NCBI GenBank assembly: GCA_902168245.1
Contig: CABHPA010000021.1
Location: 1-50,466, forward strand
Length of the DNA: 50,466 bases
Origin: Candidatus Melainabacteria bacterium
GTDB lineage: Bacteria > Cyanobacteriota > Vampirovibrionia > Vampirovibrionales > Vampirovibrionaceae
Reading direction: 5' to 3'
The position numbers were made by a program, and so were the translations under genes. A model generated the notes under the pieces. That model saw only the letters and a program-made list of their open reading frames with translations, was not told the DNA's origin and ran no database searches. This document shows, in pieces, positions 34,653 through 43,712 of the stretch. Positions within the stretch are counted from its first letter, which is position 1. The number at the start of each line of letters is the position of its first letter.

Positions 34653-36848
34653 TTAAGACGGAGGTGGTTTCTTGTTGATATCAAATGTGATGCCCAGGGC
34701 TGCCAAATCTTCAAAAATGTGGTTATCAAAGCTCAGATTTTTATATGAGTCCGCCTGGGTGGTCCATTGCATCCAACCATCATAAACTTGTTGCTCAATT
34801 TCTTTATTAGTCGGCTTCCCGGTAAAGCGCCCTAAAATCCGATCTCCAACGACAGTGGCAAGGGTTTCTTCTTGCTGGGAATCACTATTGGAACCATTAT
34901 CTGTCGCCGCGTGAACAAATTCATGGGCCAGGGTCTGTATACCACCTTCTGCTTGGCCAACGCCAGTTAGTACCTTTCCACCAGTAGAGTCTATAGTGCC
35001 TTTTGAAAGGCGAATGTGATTATTTACATAATCTCCCGCTAACCCACCTGAAAATGAAGCTTCATATGCAATCGTAATGGGTCCGTCTTCGGAGGCTTTT
35101 TTAATGAGCTTGGAACCATCGACATCCTGCGACATGAATACAATATCATTTTTTACGTTTTGAACCTCTTGATAATTCATTCCCGCAGTCTGGAGCACGA
35201 CGCCTGGGACGACAGTAATATTGCTGGGAACCTTGCTTTCCAGCCAGTTTTTCATGTCATCGGGTTCAAAAACGCCATCACCGCCATGGACTTCGTTCAG
35301 CAAGGCCGGGTTACTTAACGCGGTTTTTGCAGCATCAATATACCTTTGGCGATCTGCCTGGGGGATATTCATATTCTTCGTTAAGCTGCCCCAACGCGCA
35401 TCATCCGGACTGAGTTGCGATAGCAGGTTCATTCCATTGAGGCCGAAACGGTCATTATCACGTTTAGCTTGCTTGTGATCCTGATCCCATTCCAGATTAT
35501 CCATCATTTTTATAGCTCCAGGCTCATTTAAAGAACTAAGAGCATTCCAAAAGTCCTCGGTAGAAGCAGGGGCTGCGCCAGGGGTAGAGTATGGCTGGAA
35601 AGGAAGGGGAACAGGAGCAACCTGGGATGGATCTTTAATATAAGCTTTTGCTTCCTCAACAGTCATGGAGTCTTTATCGCCTTTTGCCTGTAACGCGCCA
35701 TTAAAGGCTTCTGCCGCAGCGGTTTCGTTGTTTTGGCCCATTAGAATCTGGGCGGCTCTCTGGGCGCCTTGGCGCTTATCTTTGGGTACATCTCCCCAAA
35801 CCACATCATCATCCAGGGAAACAGTTGAAAGCTGCTTGACGCCTTGATAAGTAATGCCTGCCGGTTCATCTGACGGGCCTCCCCGTATGACCGCATTCAG
35901 GACAGACTGATCGGAAGTGAGACCATCAAGCGCCTCTGCAGCTCGTACCTGTCCGTAGCCGCCAGGAGTCACGCCTTTGGGGGTTATGCCACCGGGAGTC
36001 ACGCCACCGGGAGTCACGCCGCCGGGAGTCACGCCGCCAGGGGTTACGCCGCCGGGAGTCACGCCGCCGGGAGTCACACCGCCAGGGGTCACACCCAGGC
36101 CGTAGTGGGTGTCGTAGTAATGGTTCAGCTCATTAAAGGTGAAACCATTATCCGCATTACCGTCCGCATTGTTCAGTTCAGCGAGCAATTGCGGGTTTCC
36201 AGCAGCCAGATAAATAGCGGATGCCTTGACATCCGGGTTCGTAGACGAACCCTCCGCCTTGATGATATCGCTTGCAGTAATGCTCTTACCATCCTTGGAA
36301 ATGCTGAAGAAGTTACCCATAAAGGACTGCACAGCATACTGGTTAGGATCCATGGTCGGGGTTCCACCCGGGATCACGCCACCAGGAGTCACGCCGCCAG
36401 GGGTTACCGCAAATAAGGACTTTGAGAACACATTGTTGCCAGGTGTAAGGGAGCTTGGGGTGCCGCCACCTGCTGGCGTTACACCGCCAGGAATTGCGAG
36501 TGCAAGCACCCTTCCGCCGGATGGTGTGTTAGCGCCCAGGAACAAGCTGTTGCTGGGCTGAAAGGTATCGGAATTGGGGCCATTTTTCAGGGAGGGAGGA
36601 TTACCGTTACCTGCTGATGGCGTAACACCGCCTGGGGTAGTTGTAACTAAGACGGACTTTGGTTTGATGTCCTGTGTTGGCGTAACGCCACTGGGCGGGC
36701 TACCGCCAGAAGGAGGGGTACCACCAGCAGGCGTTGTCACGCCAGAAGGAGAGGTGCCCCCAGCAGGAGGTGTGCCTCCAGCGGGTGTTGCAATGCTGGG
36801 TTTATTATACTGTGGTTCAACTTTAGGGCCGTTATTAACGCTCCCCAT
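34653..36848 (-). CDS. Repeat-rich putative metalloprotease with GGVTP elastin-like repeats
   Basis: A 731-residue protein unlike any family I can name as a whole. Residues 15-75 are Pro/Gly/Thr-rich (PAGGTPPAGGT-type). A tandem block of nine GVTPG units follows at about 251-296, with further scattered copies near 70, 115 and 150. An EF-hand-like loop, DGNADNGFTFNE, lies near residue 225, and a second acidic loop, GGDGVFEPDDM, near 535. The C-terminal domain has TLAHEFVHAATDNGS (HExxH, near residue 641) followed by QQEETLATVVGDRI. The Glu pair there could supply the third zinc ligand of a gluzincin. No signal peptide is seen, so export, if any, would need a leaderless route. AAGGAGAGAG lies just before the ATG. 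It has no operon partners. A calcium- and zinc-dependent surface or secreted protease is my inference. Confidence 0.7.
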   Translation of the reverse strand: MGSVNNGPKVEPQYNKPSIATPAGGTPPAGGTSPSGVTTPAGGTPPSGGSPPSGVTPTQDIKPKSVLVTTTPGGVTPSAGNGNPPSLKNGPNSDTFQPSNSLFLGANTPSGGRVLALAIPGGVTPAGGGTPSSLTPGNNVFSKSLFAVTPGGVTPGGVIPGGTPTMDPNQYAVQSFMGNFFSISKDGKSITASDIIKAEGSSTNPDVKASAIYLAAGNPQLLAELNNADGNADNGFTFNELNHYYDTHYGLGVTPGGVTPGGVTPGGVTPGGVTPGGVTPGGVTPGGITPKGVTPGGYGQVRAAEALDGLTSDQSVLNAVIRGGPSDEPAGITYQGVKQLSTVSLDDDVVWGDVPKDKRQGAQRAAQILMGQNNETAAAEAFNGALQAKGDKDSMTVEEAKAYIKDPSQVAPVPLPFQPYSTPGAAPASTEDFWNALSSLNEPGAIKMMDNLEWDQDHKQAKRDNDRFGLNGMNLLSQLSPDDARWGSLTKNMNIPQADRQRYIDAAKTALSNPALLNEVHGGDGVFEPDDMKNWLESKVPSNITVVPGVVLQTAGMNYQEVQNVKNDIVFMSQDVDGSKLIKKASEDGPITIAYEASFSGGLAGDYVNNHIRLSKGTIDSTGGKVLTGVGQAEGGIQTLAHEFVHAATDNGSNSDSQQEETLATVVGDRILGRFTGKPTNKEIEQQVYDGWMQWTTQADSYKNLSFDNHIFEDLAALGITFDINKKPPPS
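35960..36094 (-). repeat. 15-base coding tandem repeat (GVTPG)
   Basis: Nine in-frame 15-base units on the minus strand, of the form GCC-GCC-GGG-AGT-CAC on the plus strand with small third-position changes. One degenerate unit encodes GITPK. The near-identity of units suggests recent expansion and possible length variation between strains. Confidence 0.9.
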
Positions 36849-37552
36849 AGCTCTCTCTCCTTAACGACACGGCTTCTTTTCAGCAGGGCAGACGGTTTCC
36901 GCAACATAGGCAGAGGGTTCTTGCGCAACTAACTAGGACTTTTGTGGAAGCCGTAGGACAACTCGAAGTAATTTGTCTGCAAGAAAATAAAAACAAACGT
37001 ATATCCGTAATTGCTTTCTTATATTTGCAGTAGTTGTAAACTAACGTGCAGCGGCTGACGTTCAGCCACTATTGCAACCTATTTAACTTTTCCCGTTATC
37101 CATATGATTTACGCATTACAGCTACCGGAGAGCTTATCAGGTAAGTTTATCCTGCAGGAATCTTGGAGTATCGCCCGGCTACAGCCCCACAACACACGAG
37201 AACTATCTAGCCAGCGCAATGGAAAGATCTAAGGCCCTCTTTAACGGTAACCGGCAGCATCATGACATGATATGGGAGGGGGGAACGACCGTACCGTTAC
37301 CTATTTTGAGATAACTAATTCCATGATCAAAGACAGAGCCAATTGCACCATTGAATCTGAAGGGCCAGAGAACCATTCAATGCTCTCTTAATTACTCTAC
37401 AGTATGTAAAAAGTACCTTTTGAGGGAGAAGATCATTCAGATGGCTGCCCATCTCTTTGGGAGATAAGCCCTACATTTCACGAAAACTGATCTGATACAA
37501 TTGATATAGGAATAGAGTTTATATCATCCCCCATCAATCAGGAAGGATACTT
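36849..37552. other. 704-base intergenic region between divergent genes
   Basis: No gene is recognised. It separates the leftward repeat protein and the rightward metal-efflux operon and should hold both promoters. A short hairpin, GGCTGA-CGT-TCAGCC (37053-37067), without a T-run, and a weak inverted pair AACGGTA / TACCGTT near 37.24-37.31 kb are present. Confidence 0.4.
37501..37526 (+). promoter_or_regulatory. Candidate metal-responsive promoter/operator
   Basis: TGATATA (37502-37508) and TATATCA (37520-37526) form a 7-base inverted repeat around an 11-base centre. The left arm overlaps a -35-like TTGATA (37501-37506). It lies 27 bases before the start of the efflux operon. ArsR- or MerR-type regulators bind sites of this general shape, but no regulator gene is in the window. 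Confidence 0.35.
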
Positions 37553-38044
37553 TTGAGGCGTAGAGTCAACAGCAGAAAGCTTATCGCTTGGTTAGGACTG
37601 TTTGCCTACCTGCTTCTTGGCTTACTAAACCTTGAATCTGCAATAACTCTTACTGCTACCCTTGCCGGATCCCATCATGTCTCTATTGTTGCAGACGGTA
37701 GTCACCAGGATGTTGTCTTTACCCATGACCCTATGCAAATGCGCCATCAGGGCCATTTCGATTTGCACGGGCATTATCCACCTAAAACCGAAGCTTTGGA
37801 TTCTATCAGTAACAATCACCATCACCCAGACCGTGTGATTCACTTATTCAAACTTCCTGAACAACTGAGCCCTTATACACCGCTAGCAGAACCGCAATAT
37901 CTTCACGCGATTGACTTGCCTATGGCGGTGATGGACCCAATTTCTTTTTTCTTGAGAACTCTATCCATACAAGCCTTTCCGCAGCCACCCCCACTGAAAC
38001 CGAAGATCCACCGATTCCTGAATACCATTATCCTTCTGATTTAA
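37553..38044 (+). CDS. Histidine-rich exported small protein of metal-efflux operon
   Basis: TTG start at 37553 with GGAAGGA five bases upstream, giving 163 residues. Residues 10-38 form an uncleaved-looking hydrophobic helix or signal peptide (LIAWLGLFAYLLLGLLN). The rest is outside and rich in His: GSHHVSIVADGSH, MRHQGHFDLHGHYPP and NNHHHPDRVIHLF. It is the first gene before a divalent-cation RND pump, so a periplasmic metal-binding or sensing role is likely. I do not recognise a named family. The His clusters and position are the only evidence. Confidence 0.65.
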   Translation: MRRRVNSRKLIAWLGLFAYLLLGLLNLESAITLTATLAGSHHVSIVADGSHQDVVFTHDPMQMRHQGHFDLHGHYPPKTEALDSISNNHHHPDRVIHLFKLPEQLSPYTPLAEPQYLHAIDLPMAVMDPISFFLRTLSIQAFPQPPPLKPKIHRFLNTIILLI

Positions 38045-38119
38045 AGCTCCTGCATCAAGAAAGCGGAAAGTTTTCTTTTCGTCAGCATTTGCTGCATCCT
38101 TTGTGAAGGAGTTTATAAC

Positions 38120-38629
38120 TTGAAACCGTTTATTTCCTGTTTGGTTTTATCATTCTCATTATCTTTAACGCTTTCTAGTATGGCCGTGGCAGAGAATTTC
38201 CAGAGCAAAACTGGCCACAATGTTAAACAAGAGCTTTCCTCACTTCTGAAAACGCCAGAGCAGCCAAAGGATCTGTCTGTCAGCTCAAATGTCGCTGCTG
38301 ATCTGAAGGAACCCTTAGCTCGAAAGGCCCAATTAGAGCAAGAGCAGGCGACCCTCAAAAATAAGATTGCCTTGGAAGTTAGCAAAGCATACACCAGCTT
38401 TACGGCCAATCAAGCTCGAGTTCAGCGATACGAGACCCAACTGCTCCCATACTCGGTTGCCGTTGTGGATAAATCCAGACGGGCTTTTGAAGCAGGGAAA
38501 ACCAATATTCTGGCAGCCATCAACGCCCAACAGGCTTATATGGATACTCGGCTTGGGCATCTCCAGGCCCTGATGGATTATCAGAACACCATTAGCGATT
38601 TAGAAAGAGCCGTAGGAACCGGATTATGA
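38120..38629 (+). CDS. Shortened TolC/CzcC-like outer-membrane efflux protein
   Basis: TTG start at 38120 behind GAAGGAG gives 169 residues. A signal peptide (MKPFISCLVLSFSLSLTLSS..AVA) is followed by about 35 residues of linker. The final helical repeat of an outer-membrane efflux protein comes next: NKIALEVSKAYTSFTANQAR, YSVAVVDKSRRAFEAGKTNI and NTISDLERAVGTGL. CzcC/TolC proteins normally have 400-450 residues, with two such repeats and a beta-barrel segment in each. The first repeat is missing while the frame, signal peptide and C-terminus are kept, so this looks like an in-frame deletion. It cannot form a normal TolC channel. It overlaps the adaptor gene by ATGA. Confidence 0.75.
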   Translation: MKPFISCLVLSFSLSLTLSSMAVAENFQSKTGHNVKQELSSLLKTPEQPKDLSVSSNVAADLKEPLARKAQLEQEQATLKNKIALEVSKAYTSFTANQARVQRYETQLLPYSVAVVDKSRRAFEAGKTNILAAINAQQAYMDTRLGHLQALMDYQNTISDLERAVGTGL

Positions 38630-39852
38630 AAAATAAATCTGTTTACTGGATAAGTATCTTGAGCATGATATTGGCCTTTGTTTTGACCGGATGCTCTGAA
38701 TCACAACAAAATACAGTTGAGACGAAATCTAAGGATGAAAGACCATCGGACATCGTTCAAATTACCCCGCAAGCAGCTCAAAAAAACGGTATTGAGATAA
38801 CAGTTGTGTCTACACAGGCAATGAGCAACGAAATCAAAACCATAGGGGAAGTAAAAGCGAATGAAAACAGGCTGTTTCACATCAGCTCTTTTGTCAATGG
38901 CCGAGTAATCAAAGATAACGTTGCCTTGGGAGACTACATCCGCCAAGGACAAACGCTAGCTGTCGTGCAAAACCTGGATGTGGTCAAAATTCAGGCGGGC
39001 TCCATTCATGAATTGCATGCCAATGAAGTGGCCATTCAACAGGCCAAAACACGGTTGAACCTGGCCCAAAAAAATCTGGAGCGGGAAAAAAAACTGCTGC
39101 AAGAAGGCATTTCCCCTCGCAAGGATTATCTTCAAGCCGAAGCGGATGCGGCCATTGCCCGTTCCGAACTGACAGGCTTGCAAGAGCATAACACCCATAT
39201 CAAAGCGGAAGCCCGCTCATTATTGGCAGCATATGGCATGCGCTTCAACCCAGACTCAGAGCGCCTTAGCTCTGGGAGTCCGGTGACAGCCCCTCGATCC
39301 GGTGTGGTGATTAAAAAGAATATTACCTTGGGGGAAGTAGTATCTCCCGATCAGCCCCTGTATGAGGTCGCTGATCTGGCACAAGTCTGGTTGGATTTAA
39401 CTATCTACCCCAAGGATTTCCCTTCAATTCATGAGGGGCAGATGGTGCGATTTGTCAGTGATAGTCTGCCCGAAAAAACGTTTCTGGGTCGTGTGAACTA
39501 CATTCAAACGGGGGCTTCAGAAACAACTCAAACATTTGTGGCAAGAGCCTACCTTGCCAATCCAGGCAATATTTTAAAACCCGGTATGTTTGGGCAGGCC
39601 GTCATTCAACAGGAAGCCAGGGAAACCCTGCCATTCGTACCGGAAGAATCCGTTCAGAAATACGGTAAGGAAACCTTTGTGTTTATCCCACAAGGGCAAG
39701 GCCGTTATAAAAAACAAGTGGTTGTACTGGGGAATCAGGTAGCAGGCGGCTACCTGGTAAAGCAAGGCGTTCAGGCTGGCGCTCAGGTCGTTGGCAAAGG
39801 CAGTTTTACACTGAAGGCTGAAATGGTCAAAAGTCAGTTCGGTGAGGAGTAA
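38626..39852 (+). CDS. RND efflux periplasmic adaptor lipoprotein (CzcB/CusB family)
   Basis: A 408-residue membrane-fusion protein bridging the RND pump and outer-membrane channel. It has a lipoprotein signal peptide ending LTGCSE, with Cys near residue 23 as the lipidation site. The barrel-sandwich hybrid halves (SFVNGRVIKDNVALGDYIRQ and SPVTAPRSGVVIKKNITLGE) flank an alpha-hairpin of about 90 residues rich in Gln, Lys and Glu. The beta-barrel domain and C-terminal membrane-proximal domain follow (VPEESVQKYGKETFVF). No Met-rich N-terminal copper motif is seen, which favours a divalent metal over Cu/Ag. It is coupled to its neighbours by an ATGA overlap upstream and a two-base gap downstream. 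Confidence 0.88.
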   Translation: MKNKSVYWISILSMILAFVLTGCSESQQNTVETKSKDERPSDIVQITPQAAQKNGIEITVVSTQAMSNEIKTIGEVKANENRLFHISSFVNGRVIKDNVALGDYIRQGQTLAVVQNLDVVKIQAGSIHELHANEVAIQQAKTRLNLAQKNLEREKKLLQEGISPRKDYLQAEADAAIARSELTGLQEHNTHIKAEARSLLAAYGMRFNPDSERLSSGSPVTAPRSGVVIKKNITLGEVVSPDQPLYEVADLAQVWLDLTIYPKDFPSIHEGQMVRFVSDSLPEKTFLGRVNYIQTGASETTQTFVARAYLANPGNILKPGMFGQAVIQQEARETLPFVPEESVQKYGKETFVFIPQGQGRYKKQVVVLGNQVAGGYLVKQGVQAGAQVVGKGSFTLKAEMVKSQFGEE

Positions 39853-39854
39853 TC

Positions 39855-42800
39855 ATGGAAAATTTTTTAGCCAACCTTATCAAACAGCGGCTTCTCATCT
39901 GCATTGTCTTTGGCCTGTGTGTACTAGGTGGTATCTTTGCCTTCAAAAGCTTGCCCATTGACGCATTCCCCGATTTGACCAATATCCAGGTTCAAGTGAT
40001 TACCGAAGCGTCGGGCATGGCGCCTGTAGAAGCCGAACAATTGGTCACTATCCCCATTGAGTCCATCATGAACGGCTTACCGAAAGTGGAAGAGGTGCGC
40101 TCTGTTACCAAATTCGGGCTTTCCGTTGTAACTGTCGTGTTTCATGACGGCGTGGATACTTACTTTGCCCGACAACTGGTTAATGAGCGGCTTCAAAGCG
40201 CCCGCTCCCGATTGCCCCAAGGCGTGAATCCGGAACTTGGTCCAATTGCCACCGGTATGGGCGAGATTTACCAATACGTGGTAGAAGGCAAAGGGTATAC
40301 CGCTACCGAGCTGAAAACCCTGCATGATTGGGATATCAAGTACCAGCTTCGAACCGTACCCGGCGTGAACGAAGTCAATACTTGGGGCGGGCTGACCCAG
40401 GAATATCAAGTGACGGTTTTTCCGGAGCAATTGGTTCGGTTCGGCCTAACGCTTAATAACGTTTTTGATGCCTTGAAAAATAACAATGAAAATTTCAGCG
40501 GAGGGATTATCGAGCATGGTTCGGAACAATATATTGTGCGCGGCCTAGGCCGGGTACATCGACTGGAAGATATCGGTAATATCATCGTTAAGCGGGAAAA
40601 CGGCATCCCTATTGCCATTAAAAATATTGCCCGTGTGGAATATGGCTCAACCCTGCGTCAAGGCGCTGTGACTAAAGATGGGAACGGTGAAGTGGTCACA
40701 GGTCTCGTGATGATGCTGAAAGGGGAAAACAGCCGGGAGGTCATAGAACGGGTAAAAACCAAAGTAGAAGAAATCAAGAAAAGTCTGCCAGAAGGGATTC
40801 AATTGAAGCCTTTTTATGATCAAACGCATTTGGTTGAGCAGACCATCAAAACAGTGGAAACCAATCTGATAGAAGGCGGAATGCTGGTTATTATTGTTCT
40901 GCTGGTGTTATTGGGCAACCTGCGGGCGGCGTTGATTGTTGCGGCAGTGATTCCGATTTCGATGATGTTTTCCTTGATAGGCATGAAAGCGCTGGGTATT
41001 ACGGCCAATATTATGAGTTTGGGCGCCATTGACTTTGGAATGATTGTGGACGGGGCCATCGTTATGGTGGAAAACACGGTTCGAAAATTGTCCCATCCTC
41101 AAACCCCAAACACATCCACCTTTGACGTCATTCAGGATTCCCTGCGAGAGATGGCCCGTCCCATTTTATTTGGTATCTTGATTATTACGGTTGTGTACAT
41201 GCCCGTTCTGGCCCTGGAAGGCATGGAATACAAGATGTTTTCGCCAATGGTGTTTTCAGTCTGCTTTGCCTTGTTAGGTTCGCTACTGTGTGCCCTAACG
41301 CTGGTTCCGGTGCTGTGCAGTTTTTTCCTGCGCGGTAAGGTCAAGGAAACGGAAAGCATTATTATTCGCAAAACAAGGCCACATTATTTGAATCTTCTGG
41401 ATACAGCCATGCGTCATCGAAAAATGACGCTTATAGTTGCGGTTGGCCTGTTTTTGCTGACTATGGCCTCTCTTCCTTTTCTGGGTACCGAATTTGTACC
41501 TCAGTTGGATGAGGGCGATATTCTGGTAGAAACCACCAACCTGCCCAGCATCTCTTTGGCGGAAAAATTGAAAGTGACTACTCAGATTGAAAATTCCATT
41601 AAAGACGTACCGGAAATTAAAACCGTGGTTTCCAAGTCTGGCCGTCCTGATTTGGCCACCGATCCAATGGGAGTCTACCAGGCGGATGTGTACGTCATTC
41701 TGAAAGCAAAGGATACTTGGCGCTCCGGCATCACAAAAGATGATTTGATTGATGAAATCAGTAAACGTCTTAACCGGGATGTACCGGGAACACATTTTAA
41801 TTTTACCCAACCGATTGCCATGCGCGTGGATGAACTGGTTTCCGGCGTCCGCTCGGATGTAGCCATCAAACTGTTTGGGGATGATTTCAATGTGCTCACC
41901 GAAAAAGGGGCTGAAATCGAAAAGGTTATGCGCTCAGTAGAAGGTCAGCGGGACTTGCAGGTGGAAAAGCTCTCTGGCAGTGCGCAACTGGTCATTGAGC
42001 CGGATCGGGATAAGATGGCTCGCTATGGAGTAAATATTTCAGATATTCGAGACGTGATTGGAACAGCCATCCTAGGAGAACCCGTGTCTGAAGTGCTGGA
42101 GGGAAAGCGCCGGTTTACGTTGCGGGTCAGGTTCCCAGGAGGCAGCCATACTGAGCCGCAAATGCTACAAAATCTTCTGATTAATACAGCAAATGGTGAG
42201 CAGGTTCCGGTTGGACAGGTGGCGCAAATTCGGACAGAAGAGGGATTGGAATTGGTGAACCGTGAATTTGGACAGCGCCGAATTGTGGTGATGTGTAACG
42301 TGAAAGATCGTGATATTGGCTCTTTTGTAAAAGAAGGGCAGGCCAAAATCGAACAATCCGTCAAATTACCGCCTGGCTATTACATTCAATGGGGCGGCCA
42401 GTTCGAGAATCAGCAGCGAGCCATGAGTAAGTTGACAATGGTCGTGCCGCTTTCAATTTTGATTATTTTCTTTTTGCTAATGGCAACCTTTTCATCTATT
42501 CGCCATGCACTACTGGTCATGCTGAACGTGCCTTTTGCCCTGATTGGGGGGATTCTTGCCCTCTGGGTGCGGGGCATGTATTTGAACGTTCCTGCTTCCA
42601 TTGGCTTTATTGCCCTGTTCGGGGTAGCCGTTTTGAATGGGCTGGTGCTGGTTTCTACCATTAATCAGTTTATTAAGCACGGGATGAGCCTTGAAGGCGC
42701 CATTAAAAAAGCCGCTGAAACACGGCTCCGCCCGGTGATGATGACGGCTCTAGTTGCTATCCTGGGCTTTCTGCCCATGGCAATCTCTCATGGCGCTGGG

Positions 42801-42959
42801 GCAGAGGTTCAAAAGCCATTGGCCACAGTGATAATTGGCGGTGTCTTTACATCGACTCTATTGACGTTGATTGTACTTCCAGTCATCTATTACGGTATTT
42901 CTAAAAAAGAAACCGTTCAGCCGAGTCGTCAAGCTGGGCAAATGCATAAGGAGATTTGA
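39855..42959 (+). CDS. czcA: CzcA-type heavy-metal RND efflux pump
   Basis: Proton-driven inner-membrane RND pump of 1034 residues with twelve membrane helices and two periplasmic loops. The TM4 block DFGMIVDGAIVMVEN has the Asp-Asp-Glu pattern of CzcA-type (HME, divalent Co/Zn/Cd/Ni) pumps rather than the Cu/Ag CusA pattern. The N-terminal FPDLTNIQVQVITEASGMAP and GLSVVTVVFHDGVDTYFARQ are standard for HME-RND proteins. The gene has a GAGGAG site and follows the adaptor directly. Codon use and motifs look intact, so the pump could work with an outer-membrane channel encoded elsewhere, as the local channel gene is shortened. The exact metal is not known. Confidence 0.92.
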   Translation: MENFLANLIKQRLLICIVFGLCVLGGIFAFKSLPIDAFPDLTNIQVQVITEASGMAPVEAEQLVTIPIESIMNGLPKVEEVRSVTKFGLSVVTVVFHDGVDTYFARQLVNERLQSARSRLPQGVNPELGPIATGMGEIYQYVVEGKGYTATELKTLHDWDIKYQLRTVPGVNEVNTWGGLTQEYQVTVFPEQLVRFGLTLNNVFDALKNNNENFSGGIIEHGSEQYIVRGLGRVHRLEDIGNIIVKRENGIPIAIKNIARVEYGSTLRQGAVTKDGNGEVVTGLVMMLKGENSREVIERVKTKVEEIKKSLPEGIQLKPFYDQTHLVEQTIKTVETNLIEGGMLVIIVLLVLLGNLRAALIVAAVIPISMMFSLIGMKALGITANIMSLGAIDFGMIVDGAIVMVENTVRKLSHPQTPNTSTFDVIQDSLREMARPILFGILIITVVYMPVLALEGMEYKMFSPMVFSVCFALLGSLLCALTLVPVLCSFFLRGKVKETESIIIRKTRPHYLNLLDTAMRHRKMTLIVAVGLFLLTMASLPFLGTEFVPQLDEGDILVETTNLPSISLAEKLKVTTQIENSIKDVPEIKTVVSKSGRPDLATDPMGVYQADVYVILKAKDTWRSGITKDDLIDEISKRLNRDVPGTHFNFTQPIAMRVDELVSGVRSDVAIKLFGDDFNVLTEKGAEIEKVMRSVEGQRDLQVEKLSGSAQLVIEPDRDKMARYGVNISDIRDVIGTAILGEPVSEVLEGKRRFTLRVRFPGGSHTEPQMLQNLLINTANGEQVPVGQVAQIRTEEGLELVNREFGQRRIVVMCNVKDRDIGSFVKEGQAKIEQSVKLPPGYYIQWGGQFENQQRAMSKLTMVVPLSILIIFFLLMATFSSIRHALLVMLNVPFALIGGILALWVRGMYLNVPASIGFIALFGVAVLNGLVLVSTINQFIKHGMSLEGAIKKAAETRLRPVMMTALVAILGFLPMAISHGAGAEVQKPLATVIIGGVFTSTLLTLIVLPVIYYGISKKETVQPSRQAGQMHKEI

Positions 42960-43495
42960 AATGGCCTAGATTCTAAAAGTACTGCTTTCTGACATCATCA
43001 TCGTGATTGATACCGAAATCTTCAAACGTAGTAGCCTTGTGAGTAGTTTAGTGAAATCACGATCATTGGTATCTTTCATTTGTAGTATATCTAGAAAGTA
43101 TTATCCCAGTTTAAAGCTCAGAAGTCCTCTAAAGCAGCTCAAGCGGAGCCTTTGCCATTGACAAATCCGAGGGCAAAACCCACTTCAAGCCCCGTGCCTT
43201 AAAGTTTCCAAACAGCAAATACGGAATGCCCTACAGAGGCATTGCCCATTTCCTGCCTGTCTTGCAAATCACCTTTCGGTCGGGGCGATGAAGAAAACCA
43301 ACTTCTGCCCCGCTTTGGGTATCAGGGCTTGTTTTTCGGTGGCAAAGCGCAGTTCTCCGTATTCGTCGGATACCACACAAGCTGCTTACAAAGAAGACGG
43401 CTGGAATACCTTGGCTGTGGATGCCTAAAGTGGACTGAATTGTCCAGACAGGTTTCATCTTTACATGTTTTAAGGGGCTGACATTAACGATTTTT
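42960..43495. other. Non-coding or degraded stretch after the pump gene
   Basis: About 535 bases. Plus-strand text around 43160-43280 (with SEGKTHFKPRALKF) and 43290-43420 looks like broken coding sequence, but I cannot assign a family. GGACTGAATTGTCC (43431-43444), followed by AT-rich sequence, resembles an IS3-like end next to the transposase fragment downstream. Confidence 0.35.
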
Positions 43496-43712
43496 CCATT
43501 CTTACCGCCTTACCTTCTTCCTGGAAGGTCCAAGTACCCTGAGCGTGGTAAACGTTTGCTGGGGTTCGTCCCCGCAAGCCCTGGTGAGGTCGTTTGTGAT
43601 TGTACTGCTGGATGTAGTGGACTGCAAACAGGGGGCATTCTCTTTGCGGCAGTCCTTTAGCGTATAAATCTTTTAAAAGTTTTGTATATTTTATTAGCCA
43701 GGGGACCAGCAA
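43496..43712 (-). pseudogene. Integrase-core transposase C-terminal fragment (IS3/IS481-like)
   Basis: The leftward frame contains YIQQYNHKRPHQGLRGRTP, the last part of the rve integrase core with its NxxRPHxxL signature, then stops at SLMSAP. Only about 55 residues of the family remain. The upstream side joins the tail of the unknown gene at 43657-44460. Confidence 0.72.

Noticed and set aside
35960..36410. Short regular repeats that could look like a CRISPR array
   Set aside because: Units are 15 bases, in frame, without unique spacers, and encode GVTPG inside a long open frame.
36226..36864. Plus-strand open frames rich in Pro/Gly/Val opposite the repeat protein
   Set aside because: They are antisense shadows: the GVTPG repeat also reads as an open Pro/Val/Thr repeat on the other strand. 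The minus-strand frame is longer, has a Shine-Dalgarno site and carries real domains.
39855..42959. Assignment of the RND pump to Cu/Ag (CusA)
   Set aside because: The TM4 motif DFGMIVDGAIVMVEN has the divalent-metal (CzcA-type) pattern, and the adaptor lacks a Met-rich copper motif.
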